Assembly: GCA_947184155.2 (NCBI GenBank)
Contig: CAMXCT020001386.1
Span: 57,977-121,976, forward strand
DNA from: Cladocopium goreaui
Lineage: Eukaryota > Sar > Dinophyceae > Suessiales > Symbiodiniaceae
Direction: 5' to 3'
Length of the DNA: 64,000 bases
Part shown: piece by piece, positions 1 through 11,560 of the stretch
Layout: every line of letters begins with the position of its first letter
Position numbering within the stretch: position 1 is the first letter of the stretch
Position numbers and translations under genes: made by a program
The notes under the pieces: model-generated
Told to the model about the DNA's origin: nothing
The model's input: only the letters and a program-made list of their open reading frames with translations
The model's database searches: none

Positions 1-2030
1 CTCTTCCAGCCGTCAAGGTTCACAAACGGCGCCCTCGCCACAGCAAAACAGCAGGGCCCTGAAGGACGGACCGAGCCTCCGGGCAACGGCTCCCACTGCC
101 TAACGTTGCTTTCTGAACCTACAAGAAAACTAGCGCTCTTCCAGCCGTCAAGGCTCACAACCGGCCCCCTCGCCACAGCAAAACAGCAGGGCCCTGAAGG
201 ACGGACCGAGCCTCCGGGCAACGGCTCCCAAACTAGCTCTCTTCCAGCCGTCAAGGCTCACAAACGGCGCCTCCGCCCCGCCCAAACAGCAGGGTCCTGA
301 AGGACGGACCGAGCCTCCGGGCAACGGCTCCCACTGCCTAACGTTGCTTTCTGAACCTACAAGAAAACTAGCTCTCTTCCAGCAGTCAAGGCTCACAAAC
401 GGCGCCCTCGCCACAGCAAAAAAACGGCAGGACGGACCGAGCCTCCGGGCAACGGCTCCCAAACTAGCTTCTCTTCCAGCCGTCAAGGCTCACAAACGGC
501 GCCTCCGCCACGCCCAAACAGCAGGGCCCTGAAGGACGGACCGAGCCTCCGGGCAACCGCTCCCACTGCCTAACGTTGCTTCCTGAACCTACAAGAAAAC
601 TAGCTCTCTTCCAGCCGTCAAGGCTCACAAACGGCGCCCTCGCCACAGCAAAACAGCAGGGCCCTGAAGGACGGACCGAGCCTCCGGGCGGCAAAGGCTC
701 CCACTGCCTAACGTTGCTTTCTGAACCTACAAGAAAACTACCTCTCTTCCAGCCGTCAAGGCTCACAAACGGCGCCCTCGCCACAGCAAAACAGCAGGGC
801 CCTGAAGGACGGACCGAGCCTCCGGGCAACGGCTCCCAAACTAGCTCTCTTCCAGCCGTCACGGCTCACAAACGGCGCCTCCGCCACGCCCAAACAGCAG
901 GGCCCTGAAGGACGGACCGAGCCTCCGGGCAACGGCTCCCACTGCCTAACGTTGCTTTCTGAACCTACAAGAAAACTAGCTCTCTTCCAGCCGTCAAGGC
1001 TCACAAACGGCGCCCTCGCCACAGCAAAACAGCAGGGCCATGAAGGACGGACCGAGCCTCCGGGCAACGGCTCCCATGCCTAACGTCGCGTCTTGAACCT
1101 ACAAGGAAAAACTAGCTCTCTCTCCACCGTCAAGGTCACAAACGGCGCCGCTCGCCACAGCAACAGGCAGCAGGGCCCTGAAGACGGAACAGAGGGCCTC
1201 CGGCAAAAAGGCTCCCAAACTAGGCTCTCTCCAGCCGTCAAGGCTCACAAACGGCGCCTCCGCCACGCCCAAACAGCAGGGTCCTGAAGGACGGACCGAG
1301 CCTCCGGGCAACGGCTCCCACTGCCTAACGTTGCTTTCTGAACCTACAAGAAAACTAGCTCTCTCCCAGCCGTCAAGGCTCACAAACGGCCCCCTCGCCA
1401 CAGCAAAACGGCAGGGAGGGCCCTGAGGGACGGACCGGGCCTCCGGGCAACGGCTCCCAAACTAGCTCTCTTCCAGCCGTCAAGGCTCACAAACGGCGCC
1501 CTCGCCACAGCAAAACAGCAGGGCCCTGAAGGACGGACCGAGCCTCCGGGCAACGGCTCCCACTGCTTAACGTCGCTTTCTGAACCTACAAGAAAACTAG
1601 CTCTCTTCCAGCCGTCAAGGCTCACAAACGGCAGCCTCGCCACAGCAAAACAGCAGGGCCCTGAAGGACGGACCGAGCCTCCGGGCAACGGCTCCCAAAC
1701 TAGCTCTCTTCCAGCCGTCAAGGCTCACAAACGGCGCCCTCGGCACAGCAAAACAGCAGGGCCCTGAAGGACGGACCGGGCCTCCGGGCAACGGCTCCCA
1801 AACTAGCTCTCTTCCAGCCGTCAAGGCTCACAAACGGCGCCTCCGCCACGCCCAAACAGCAGGGCCCTGAAGGACGGACCGAGCCTCCGGGCAACGGCTC
1901 CCAGTGCCTAACGTTGCTTTCTGAACCGACAAGAAAACTAGCTCTCTTCCAGCCGTCAAGGCTCACAAACGGCGCCCTCGCCACAGCAAAACAGCAGGGC
2001 CCTGAAGGACGGACCGAGCCTCCGGAGAAA
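1..2030. repeat. GC-rich composite tandem satellite (about 135/102-bp units)
   Basis: Back-to-back copies of a unit that starts CTCTTCCAGCCGTCAAGG and runs through GGACGGACCGAGCCTCCGG. Two unit lengths alternate irregularly. The long one (about 135 bp) contains a 34-bp stretch including CCTAACGTTGCTTTCTGAAC; the short one (about 102 bp) lacks it. Unit starts fall near 1, 134, 237, 373, 475, 605, 743 and 845. Copies differ by scattered substitutions and small indels. Open frames on both strands are products of the repeat and give proline/arginine-rich low-complexity peptides, so I do not call genes. The array begins outside the window. Confidence 0.95.
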
Positions 2031-2560
2031 ACTAGCTCTCTGAGCTGTCTTCCAGCCGCCTGCCTAACGTCGCTTTCTGAATCGACAAGAAAACTAGCTC
2101 TCTGACCTGTCTTCCAGCCGCCTGCCTAACGTTGCTTTCTGAATCGACAAGAAAACTAGCTCTCTGACCTGTCTTCCAGCCGCTTGTTGCTTCCTGGCTT
2201 CTTGTTTCTTGCTTCTCTGACCTGTCTTCCAGCCGCTTGTTGCTTCCTGGCTTCTTGTTTCTTGCTTCTTGCCGCTTGTTGCCTGTAATTGCTTCTTGCT
2301 TCTTGCTTCTTGCTTCTTCTTTCTTGTTTTTTTGCTTCTTGCCCTTGCTGTTTGTAATGACTTCTCTGACCTGTCTTCCAGCCGCTTGTTGCTTCCTGGC
2401 TTCTTGTTTCTTGCTTCTTGCCGCTTGTTGCCTGTAATTGTTTCTTGCTTCTTGCTTCTTCTTTCATGTTTTCTTGCTTCTTGCCCTTGCTGCTTGTAAT
2501 GACTTCTTGGCCCTTGCTGCTGGTAATTCCTCCTCTGACGCGCTCCCCCTGCTGTCGGCA
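2030..2560. repeat. Pyrimidine-rich tract derived from the satellite edge
   Basis: Three roughly 57-bp copies built on CTGACCTGTCTTCCAGCCGC (2030-2190) pass into degenerate CTTCTTG/CTTGCTTC repeats (2190-2520), which carry the same CTGACCTGTCTTCCAGC core at about 2217 and 2367. The plus strand is almost purely T/C with G. No coding signal is seen. Confidence 0.85.
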
Positions 2561-2572
2561 GGGGTCGGCGGA

Positions 2573-2800
2573 TTAAGGGTTTTAATTTAATATTAGGGGG
2601 AAGCTTCGAAATCCAATTTTTGGCAATATTTTAATTGCGTTATATAAAGAAATTTAATTGATTTTGAGATCGGAGAAAATAGTTTTTATTATTAAGGGTT
2701 TTAATTTATTATTAGGGTTCCCCAATACTAAATAACCGCCAAATACTAAAACTACCTGCCATATTATTAGTAATAGGGGGCGGGCGTTTAGTATTAGGAG
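2573..2800. repeat. AT-rich spacer ending in an inverted repeat
   Basis: ATTAAGGGTTTTAATTTA occurs twice (about 2573 and 2692). The sequences at 2721-2740 (CCCAATACTAAATAACCGCC) and 2781-2798 (CGGGCGTTTAGTATTAGG) are imperfect inverted repeats around a 40-bp centre. This palindrome lies directly beside the point where the retroelement at 2806 breaks off, so it may be the end of another small element. That is inference. Confidence 0.6.
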
Positions 2801-2805
2801 GAAGG

Positions 2806-3480
2806 GATTACATTCATCTCACTTTCAACTCTGCCATTGGCCTTGTAGGAGCTGGCTGGAGTCATAGTTGTCACCACATCACGCTCCATGGTCCAGGTTT
2901 TCACTTGTCTGTTCTGAACAGAACTCCTTTGCTCGATCACTGTGGAGACGATATAGAGGCAAACCCAGACTTTGCAGACGGCAATACATCCTGGCCAAAG
3001 CTGGTAGCACATGTTTGACAGCTCGGGACTTGATGGGCCCCACGAAGGTGATCTGTTTGTCCGCCACATTCTGTGCCTCATCCACAAGCCGATGCCAAGT
3101 TTCATACATCGACTGGGCATTCTTGACGTTCTTCACCCTCCTCCATTGGTTCATCCTCTTCTGGTAGAGGTTGATTGTCATCCTCAGCCACCTGGCAGTT
3201 GCTGATCTTCTTCTTCGCTCATGTCCAGGAACAGGTAGCAAAGAAGCACCATCGCGAGTCACCGGCATAGTGTGACACCCAATCATCAAGTACTTCACAC
3301 CCTGGGCGTTTTGGTCTCCGCCTTCTGTCATCTTGCCAGAGAGGTCAATACTGAGGGTGTAGGCTTCAGGATGTTGAACTCATCGATGTGGCTTGCTGCG
3401 TCCTCGTGCCCGCACGCAATGAGAGCAGTCTCGTCGAGCTGGACGATGATCACTCAAGAAATGCCGCTTCCATTGCTCTA
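2806..3480 (-). pseudogene. Truncated copia integrase remnant
   Basis: Frames on the minus strand carry the integrase core in pieces: the SxxDRAKEF segment around the second Asp, then WTMERDVVTTM and SSYKANGRVESE with the catalytic Glu, after which similarity ends at about 2806. Frame changes separate these blocks. The first-Asp region near 3340 and the zinc-binding region near 3480 are recognisable only by comparison with the intact element. The stretch between first and second Asp is shorter than in the intact element. Non-functional. Confidence 0.75.
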
Positions 3481-3557
3481 GAGCGACAGTTCCAAAACCT
3501 TCATGTCAGATGTCAGGCTTTTGGTGGAGTGGATGTTGAGGATGACTTGGAACTGCA

Positions 3558-4460
3558 CTAAAAATTGTTCATTAAATTGTTCAGGGCCCTTATCCCGTGT
3601 GGTTGTACTGAAGCATGTCCGGCCCATGGAGCTGCAGTCAAAAGGTTCAGGCCTCTTGCAGCTCGATCATATTCCAAAGTTTGGATATGATCTTGACTCG
3701 CTGTAGCTATCGCCAACTCGAGGCCAGGGGCCCATGCTGCCCACCGCTTGGAGGCTTCAATTCGGCAGTGCAAAGAATTGTCCTTCAGGTTCTCAGGTGG
3801 TGGTCCATGTAGGCCGTGCAGTTGCATCAGAGCTGCGAACGTTCATGCTCAATCCGACCCTGGTCAAAGTCGATCTTGTAAAACTTGAAGGAGCTCCTGA
3901 AACTTATGCCATTCAGCAGTGCGAAACACCGACATGCACCGACGTTGATCTTTGTCCTTGCGGTACTCCGCTGGGTCCCGTGGCTGTTCCAGAATAAACT
4001 CAGTGCTGGGATCTTCCGGTGCTCGCACTTCTTCGGCGATCATGTACAAGGACAAGAAGCGAAAAAACAAGACACTGTCCGTGTGCACCTTCTCGAGGTC
4101 AGCTGCAGAAAGGTCTGGAAGCCCATATGGATATGCCTCGCTTCGCAACTCCCTTGGCCCCCCATCATCTTGGCTTCTCAGTGCCGACACTGTTCGACAA
4201 GGTGGCCCTCCAAGAAGTAATCTGAGTCTCCCAGATGCTGCCAGCGTCAGTGCAAACCCATAGATGTGCTTGTTCATGAGGTCTGCAGGGCATCGACCTT
4301 GTAGATCAATGCAGAGCACTTCAGTTGTAGAGGTGGACAGTTTTCGCTCCCAAAAATGAGGGTTGTCTCCTGAGAAGGCGTGGATGATGACATGCTTTGC
4401 CCGCATCAGACGTCTCCTCTTTCGGCGATTTCCATGGGAGCATGGTGCCAAAAGTTTCAG
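3558..4460 (-). pseudogene. Methyltransferase-like domain of the decayed copia element
   Basis: A 195-residue open stretch (3864-4451) matches the domain between protease and integrase in the intact element. It keeps HAFSG near the start, GGPPCRTVSALR (about 4194-4212), the EYPYGLP-type segment (here AYPYGLP), EEVRAPED and EQPRDPAEY. Downstream, 3558-3827 carries the RWAAWAPGL block that follows this domain in the intact copy. FSG, GGPPC and EQP resemble motifs I, IV and VI of cytosine-5 methyltransferases. Their survival in a copy decayed elsewhere suggests the domain was functional in the ancestor, although this copy is truncated and cannot be part of a working polyprotein. Confidence 0.7.
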
Positions 4461-4703
4461 ACTTCACCGCCTCCAACCGTGGGATGGCCTTCATCATGAT
4501 GTCCTCTGGGAGGTCTGGAAACATCTTGCGAAGCTTCAGCGTCATCGCCAGCTCCAAATCCAGCCTCGAATTGTCCACATCTTAAGGGTTGGTCAGCATT
4601 ATCTTCACCATCGCCATCTTGCGCTTTTGGTGGACTTGGAAAAACTCCAACCACTTCAGAATACGTCGACCTTCATCTTGTGCCATCATAGGGCACCCAT
4701 TGA

Positions 4704-5135
4704 TCACTGTGACATCGATTTGTCGGCCCTCACCATCTTTGAGACTGCATTGTTGGTCAGACCAAACCAGTGCGAAGTCAAGGTCAGCCATGGCACAATC
4801 CACGATGTCGATGTAGGGTGCAACAAAATCTTTGTGCTGTGCTTCAGACGCAAGGTGTCTGTGGTGCCTTCAGCTAACTGCACCGTCACACGTTGCCCTT
4901 TCTCCCACTCTTCTAAGTCCGCTGCGCGACGAAGAGCATGTGTTGCACCTGAGTCTTTGAGCACCATGTCATTTTCAGTTCGACTAAGGTCCCCAATCTG
5001 CATCACCTTCAACTTGGGGTTTCCATCTGCAGCAAGTTCGCGGAGAGTTTTCAGAAGCTGTGTTGCCTCATGTAGGAGCTCACTCGTACGATCACTCTTC
5101 CCCGCATCACTTCCTCCTTCACCAAAATCCTTCAC
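4704..5135 (-). pseudogene. Aspartic protease region of the decayed copia element
   Basis: An open 143-residue minus-strand stretch contains ATQLLKTLREL, then KDSGATHALR, the D-S-G-A active site of retroviral-type aspartic proteases, then VQLAEGTTDTLRLKHSTKILL. The same order occurs in the intact element (ATQLLKTLR, LDSGATHGLR, VQLADGSTD). The frame is lost after about 4800. It would have cleaved the Gag-Pol polyprotein. Confidence 0.75.
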
Positions 5136-5247
5136 TGATTCTGCCGCTTCGCTCCCAGGTTTCCAGAAGATTTCAACTCCCCAGGTGTGGTGGCAGTAGT
5201 TGTTGCGGTCATGTCCGCAATTTCATTGATCTTGGGCTTGGATGGAG

Positions 5248-5517
5248 TCATAGTTGATGGCGTGGAAGGTGATGTCGATGTAGTGCCCTCTGAGATCTTG
5301 TTGTTGACAGCCGGTGCACCTCCTCCCCCGAACCTTTGGGTTCGTCTTGGCGTTTTGATCCGCCACCTTTCACCGGGCATTCTTGTTTGCGATGCCCTTT
5401 GGATCCACAGTTCCACCAGTGGGCTGTTTTGTCGCTGATGCCTTCCCAAGTGTGACTCCACTTGCACTGCTTTCCCGCACGACAGCCACTTTCACCCCGA
5501 AACGATTTGCAGGGCAC
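5248..5517 (-). pseudogene. Gag zinc-finger remnant (CCCH plus CCHC)
   Basis: Minus-strand residues include CKSFRGESGCRAGKQCKWSH, a C-X8-C-X5-C-X3-H finger, followed by CGSKGHRKQEC. In the CCHC knuckle the first Cys of the intact element is replaced (WWNCGS here, CWNCGS there). This is the nucleic-acid-binding part of Gag. A run of eight Asn codons lies upstream at about 5588-5615. Confidence 0.75.
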
Positions 5518-5699
5518 TTCGGATGTTGGTCCACCAAGGCCCTTATACCAGTAGATCCAACCTCCTGTCCAGGTTTCTTGCCGGCGTTGTTGTTGTTGTT
5601 GTTGTTGTCGTCGTCCCCGGCTTCAATGACCTTCAGCTTCAGCGGCACGGCATCTGCAGGGGAAGCTGCCGAAGAGCTCATCAACACCAAAGTCTCTGC

Positions 5700-7070
5700 C
5701 TCTGCCAACAAGCATTGACTAAAGTCCCAGATCGAAGCAGGCTGCGGAAGCTCATCAACTTGCAAAGCCGCCCTGCTCTGGGCCAATCGACATGATGCCT
5801 GGCTGTTCTCCTTTGCCACCGCTTGCACACCAGCTTCGAGTGCCCTGATCAGCAAAGTGCCATCTGGCAAGCTGGCACCAACTTCACGAGCTCTTCCAAA
5901 ATGCCGCCGTCAGCTGTCAGTGCAGTTGCCAACTCCGTCATAGAGTGCGTCTTGTGGAGCTGCGTCAACTCCTTAAGGATCAAAGATTTCTCGCCAGGGC
6001 CTCCAGGCTGATACGGAACAAAGAGTCGGTACAAGATGGCCGTGCTGGTCAACTGTCGATCTGTCACCAGCATCTGCCGAATCTCTGGGGCAATGATTTG
6101 AGCAGCAGGTGAACTCCTCTTTGTTCTGTACGGCCATAGTACCTGTCTTTGGGCTCCTCTGGAATCCTTGGGTCCAGTTGTACTCGTTGGAGTGGCGTCG
6201 CCTGCTCAACGGCTAGCCACACTGGAAAGATCTTTCATGACAGGGCCGCACAGACAACTCAGGCAAATCAGCTTTGGATCCGCTGATGCCTCCCCCGGTT
6301 TCCCATGAGGTCGGGATGGGGTCCAATCCTCCTCCCAAACCTCCTCTGCCACCATGCCGATGATCCCCACAAAAGCGTCCATCAAGACCAGCATGTAGGT
6401 GCGATGCTCCAAAAGCCCGATCACCAGGATATACACCATCGTTGCCCTGCAAATCCCGCGTGTTCCATTTGCAGTATACCGGGTAGAAGGACATTGGCTA
6501 CGATCACCACTAGACTGCTGCTTCCCTTGGCGCAGTCCGTCTAACTCAACCATCAACTTAGCATTCTGGCCACGTAGATGGTCAACTAGTTCCCTTTCCA
6601 AAGAAAGCTGCAAGTCCTCAACAGCTTGTTGTACTTGAGAACTGGACCTAGCATCCACTTGACGACCATGCCCAAAACCATTGACATCACCATCAGATTC
6701 AGCAGGCATATTGACCCTCTGTTCGCCCACCACCACGTTGACTCTGCATTCCAAGTTCCAGATTCGCCGCAGCAATTGCCTTCTGTGTCGTCCTTCTGCT
6801 TGGTGGAGTCACGAAAGAACCTCCATGACCCTTGGACGCTGCCAACGAAGTCGACGATGCGCCTCCTCCCTTGCCAATCACACCTTCACTCCATCGCCTG
6901 AAACTCCACAGGCGAGACAGCTTCAGGCAGAGAGTCGGGCTCAATCTCATCTTTCAACTTTCTAGAGTAAAAAGGATTGATGTCGCCCCTTTCCAGTTCA
7001 GACCCTTCGCGGGGTAAAGATCTGGCCCTATCCATGGCAGGAGCAATGAGATGACCGTGGTCGGAAAAAA
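5700..7070 (-). pseudogene. Gag N-terminal remnant
   Basis: Several frames on the minus strand match the Gag of the intact element: a heptad-like segment with LERELVDHLRGQNAKLMVEL (about 6530-6620), a YTANGTRG block, VMKDLSSVA (about 6210-6240), and TDRQLTSTAILYRL followed by RFxPGG-type sequence (5990-6070). Frameshifts separate the blocks. The 5' leader with AAAAAACCTAGG is shared with the intact element. Confidence 0.65.
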
Positions 7071-7099
7071 CCTAGGACGTCGGGTTCATAACCCTTGTC

Positions 7100-7855
7100 A
7101 GGGCTGGGTCTTTTCCCACAAACTTGAGATCAAAATGCCTAAGAAAGTCAGCTGGATTGACAGACTTAGAACTGAGTCCTGATGAGTGACGCTGATTCCG
7201 TTTGGAAATCTGAACGTTGCTGATGGATCCGAACATCAATCCGGCAAGATTATTGCAATACAGTATTACTTACACCCACTATTTTTTGTTTGCAGAATTT
7301 GCTAAGTATTGATTGAGGCAATCAAGTGCTGGTGGTATCAGGGTAATGTGGCCGGACCTCAGGTTTGGTGCAGCTGGGTGTCGGCCTCGGCAGATCCAGT
7401 CTCACAGCTGGTACCAAGTCATACAAAAGCAGTGCTGTTCTCAATTTCTGTCAAACAGGGTTGCTAGCACAACTTGATGTGGCGAAATTTGTCCTCCCGT
7501 TTGAAGTACCTTCGAGGCCCCCTGAATTGATGCAACGTCTCTGGCAAGCATCCCAAGGTGCAGTTGGGCAAATATTCACAGTTACCAGCAAATTTGATGT
7601 AGCTAAGAGCTGTCAACTCACCTATAGTGGGGAACTAGTAGACACATATTACATGTATAGTATAGGTCTTCCTGCAAAAGTTTCAGTGGAGCTGAGTGGC
7701 ACGGGGGTCGCATTTGCCCCTACCTCATGTGGGGTCGCATTTGCCCCTGCTCAAGGTGGAGGTAGGGGCGAATGTGACCCCTGCTTTTGTGTGGCAGGCG
7801 CAATAGTTTCAGAGCCTCGAAAGGATCTTTTCCAGCTCAGATAGTCATTTTCACG
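7100..7855. other. Unique sequence, no supported gene
   Basis: A 159-codon open frame on the plus strand (7365-7844) has no recognisable domain and ends in repeat-derived sequence, so I do not call it. Within 7700-7785 the motif GGGGTCGCATTTGCCCCT occurs twice and then once inverted (AGGGGCGAATGTGACCCC). The same motif returns at 9064-9140. Confidence 0.55.
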
Positions 7856-7859
7856 TGTT

Positions 7860-8560
7860 ACGTTGTAAAAACCATTTCAAGCAACCCCAAGACGCTGGAA
7901 GTTTGGTTGTGACATCCATTTCAACCGACCATTTCAAGCAACTCCAAGACAATGTGGATGCTACGTTGCAACATCCATTTCAATCAACTTCCCAGACGCT
8001 CTGGATGCTACGTTGTAACATCCATTTGAAGTCAGTTCCAAGAAGCTCTGCGATGCTGCGTTGTCACATCCAGTTTAATCAGCTTCCAAGACGCTCTGGA
8101 TGCCACGTTGTAACATGGCATCCATTTCAAGCAGCTCCAAGACGCTGTGGACACTACGTTATAACAACCATTTCAATCAACTTCCCGGACGCTCTGGGTG
8201 CTACGTTGTAACATCCAATTTGAAGTCCGGTCCAAGACGCTCTGGATGCTGCGTTGTAACATCCTTTTCAATGAACTTTCAAGACGCTCTGGATGCTACG
8301 TTGTAACATCCAACGTGAAGTCAATTCCAAGACGCTCTGGATGCTGCGTTTTAACATCCAGTTTAATCAGCTTCCAAGACGCTCTGGATGCTACGTTGTA
8401 ACATCCATTTCAATCAACTTCCCAGACGCTCTGGAGGCTACGTTGTAACATCCATTCAATCAACTTCGCAGACGCTCTGCATGCTATGTTGTAGCATCCA
8501 TTTGAGGCAACTCCAAGACGCTCTGGATGCTATGTGGCACGATTTGTGCATGTGTGGTTT
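7860..8560. repeat. 47-bp tandem repeat (about 15 copies)
   Basis: Unit built on GACGCTCTGGATGCTACG, then TTGTAACATCCATTTCAATC and AACTTCCCA. CTCTGG recurs near 7999, 8046 and 8094, and so on at 47-48-bp spacing. Copies vary at about 10-20% of positions. All open frames here follow the repeat. Confidence 0.9.
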
Positions 8561-8669
8561 CAGTGTCTGCATGTGAGAAGACTACACTTTAAGGGCGTTG
8601 ATTTTTTGCCTGGGGTTGCCCTTGTTTTTGACTTGCAGTGTGGCAAGTAAGATGTAACCTAACCAAAGT

Positions 8670-9056
8670 GGTGGCTTACTCAATGTCCCCAAGTCCCCCC
8701 TAAGCAATGTCCCCAAGTCCCCCTAAGCAATGTATACCCAAGTCCCCCCCTAAGCAATGTCCCCAAGTCCCCCCCTAAGCAATGCCCCCAAGTCCCCCCT
8801 AAATGTCCCGTGTCCCCAGGTCAAACCCTAAAAGGTTGAATGACATATTCAATAGTGAGGCAAGTGACTTAACCAATGTCCCCAAGTCCCCCCTAACCAA
8901 TGTCCCCAAGTCCCCCCCTAAGCAACGTATATATTATATACCCAAGTCCCCCCTAAATGTCCCCAAGTCCCCCCTAAGCAATGCCCCCAAAGTGCCCCCT
9001 AAATGCCCCGTGTCCCCAGGTCAAACCCTAAAAGGTTGAATGACACATTCAATGGA
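8670..9056. repeat. 24-bp C-rich tandem repeat with a 46-bp insert repeated twice
   Basis: CAATGTCCCCAAGTCCCCCC plus TAAG is repeated with small length changes. A longer block, CCCCAGGTCAAACCCTAAAA followed by GGTTGAATGACA, appears at about 8814-8855 and 9014-9056, showing that a roughly 200-bp segment was itself duplicated. Confidence 0.85.
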
Positions 9057-9145
9057 AGGGATAGTGGGGTAGGGACGAATGTGACCCCTTTTGGGGTAGG
9101 GGCGAATGTGACCCCTGGGGTAGGGGCGAATGTGACCCCCGTCCC
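9056..9145. repeat. Triplicate GGGGCGAATGTGACCCC motif
   Basis: Three near-copies of GTAGGGGCGAATGTGACCCC lie in direct orientation. The same motif is present at 7700-7785 in both orientations. The half-motif GGGG...CCCC is itself close to palindromic. Confidence 0.75.
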
Positions 9146-11560
9146 GAACGGAGTTGTAGAGTTCTTGCAACTTGTTGAGTGTCGGCTTTGGGGCAAGGGC
9201 CTAGCAGCTAGTGCCGCGTGAGACTTCTTCTTCGGCGCAATGCATCCGAGTAAGTAGAATTGAAATGGGAAGACCCGTGAGATCAGTGAACTGCAGCAAG
9301 GAAATGCATACTGAATTTAACCCACCACGCGTTCGAAGTGTGCAAAGCCTGTTTTAGTAAGACTCATTGTAGGGAACACAACAGAACTCTTGAACACAAC
9401 AGAACTCTTGATGTTGGAGCAGGAGGAGCGATTTTTCAGGAATACCATTCCAACTTCCACGCAAATTCCATAACTCAGCTCCTCAGATGCCAGGAAACCG
9501 CGATGCTACAGGCATCGGATTGTAGACCCAAACATTGGTGTTGCTGCGATGTCCCAGCAAGCTGTAGATTTCAGGTTTTGGAGTTTTATCAGTTTGTTCA
9601 CATCCTTTCTCTCAGCAAGGTTGGGCTTCATCCCATTTTGTTTTGGCTCGGAAATGAATACACTTGCTCTGGCTAGAATAAACGGGTGTTAAGGTATTTA
9701 ATCAAATGTCTGAATGTTCAGTCAGACACTGACTCTGATGTGACACTTCTCTGCCATGCTTTGTCCGTAAAATTCCTTTAACATTGCTTTATATTGCTTT
9801 AACATGTTCCTTAAAATGTTTCGCGCTGTGAAGTCCCCTCTGGGGTCCATTCAGAGGTGAACCAAGGCAGCAACCTCTGCGAGAATTTGTGGCAAGTCCG
9901 CCTTCGGTTCAATTGCATGGCAGTACAATTTGAGTTTTGGGGGCGTGCTTGAATCTGAGAACATGTCTATAATTTCCCAACATAATTTCCGGAGTTGGCA
10001 AGGCAGGCTATTGCAGCATAATACAGTTTATAATTCTCAAAGGTCTCAAAAGAAGTTTAGGAGGCAAACTTCTGTGTTACGGAGAATTAAGGAGAGCATG
10101 GTAGACAAGAGAAGCGAAGAGAAGAGAAGAGAAGCGAAGAGAAGAGGAGAGACGAGAAGAGAAGAGAACAGAAGATAAGAATAGAGCAGAGCAGAGCTGA
10201 CCTTGCACACGTCCTAGAGGCAATTTTTCTTTTTTTGCCCTACAGCTCTTCGTTTTACAAACCATTCATCGGGCAATGAAAGTGGACAATTGCCTACCAA
10301 AATTTGATCTTCCCAGAGTGTGCAGGTCCTGGTGGCAAAGTGCAGCCTTTGTTGGATTTGCTCGGAAAGTGTCTTCAAGGTGGTGCAGCCAGCCTTGGAA
10401 AAGAAATGAACTTGTACGATTTGGTATGGCATAGCTCTGGGTTCCCCATTAGTTCCACGAAATGGTGCCCTTTCATGGCCAGCACAGCGACACCGACTCT
10501 GTTCGGAAGTAGCGCCCTGGACATCAGTTCATTTGGCAGTGCAGATGTATAGACAGACGATCCTCAAGGGGCTGAAAACAGATTTTGATTTAGGACCCGA
10601 CCGCGTTTGCTACATTTATAGGTGCCAGCTTAGTTGCATCACAGCTAGGTGAAAGGCATGGTTTGGAGATTATGACCATCTACCAGGAGCAGCGCTGGGT
10701 ACACTATACCATACAGCTGAACCCTTTCCACTTGAGGAAGCGTTAGATGAACTGGCAGCCTGCAACTCATTGTTTTTTACTTGCGAACATGCAGCGCCTT
10801 ACCCAAGGTTAATAGAACAAGTAGTTCGTGTTTGCAGTCAACAAGGCCCTGGCAACCCCATATTTGATGATAAGCAAACAATCTCATTTTGAGGCGCAGC
10901 ATTTTGACCCATTCTGCAATGTTTAAGGCTTGGCCTCTATAGCTCTACTTCAAACATTTTGTCTTGCAACAGCCTGCCAATGAGGAGCCGTTGCCACTGC
11001 CTGGTCTCAACATTTGTCAGGTCACATGTGACCTTGGGAATGAGTAAACGTTGCACCGCAAAATGCTTCGAATACACCATGCAATGTCAATTGGGTGGAA
11101 CCCCTGAAGCAGGATGTGAAGGGTGATGGTTAGAAGTGATGAAACGGCAAAGTGCTGCAGGACACGTGACACGAAGAAACACATGCTTTTGAACTCGGGC
11201 AAAATATCCTACCCTGCCAGACTTTCCACATCTTTATCTACAAGCCAGCCACAAACAAAGCAACCAACCACTCATCATTCATTGGCGGAGGTGAGGCAGC
11301 AACTGAGCCGCAATGGGTCATCCAATCCAATCCAGAGGCGCACATTTTCGCCATGCAAGTGGAGTAGAGAGTTATTTGGATTTGAGCCCTGGCTGGAGTT
11401 GGGGTCGATGAAGCTGGAGTCCCTTTGCTTGTGCCAGGATGCATGAAGCCACCAAAGCTGAACGCGTAGCACACGGCTTAGATCGTTCATGGTCCCTCCC
11501 TGTACAGATTTACCGTGTCTTGCTTCAGATTGAATAGGCACTATGACCCCATAGCCCTGT
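9145..11560. other. No supported gene; a hairpin and a purine tract
   Basis: Mixed-composition DNA without a convincing open frame. Recognisable items are an inverted repeat at about 10051-10074 (AGAAGTTT, 7-nt loop, AAACTTCT), a purine-only GAAGAGAAGC-type tract at 10098-10195, and a GAACACAACAGAACTCTT direct repeat at 9375-9410. Confidence 0.5.

Larger units (their letters stand above)
2806..7099 (-). mobile_element. Degenerate, 3'-truncated Ty1/copia retrotransposon
   Basis: Read on the minus strand, this is collinear with the complete element at 41445-50495: leader, Gag, CCCH and CCHC zinc fingers, protease, methyltransferase-like domain, integrase. It then stops just after the integrase catalytic Glu, so RT, RNase H and the 3' LTR are missing. 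The reading frame is broken by many frameshifts. At the 5' end the primer-site core (plus strand GGGTTCATAACC at 7082-7093) and the following CTTGTC match the intact element, but sequence beyond (the expected LTR) does not, so this is a related family rather than a copy of the same one. The left limit is set by loss of similarity near 2806. Confidence 0.85.

Noticed and set aside
4363-5199. 278-codon plus-strand frame
   Set aside because: It is antisense to the protease and methyltransferase-like regions of the decayed copia element, whose minus-strand motifs are recognisable.
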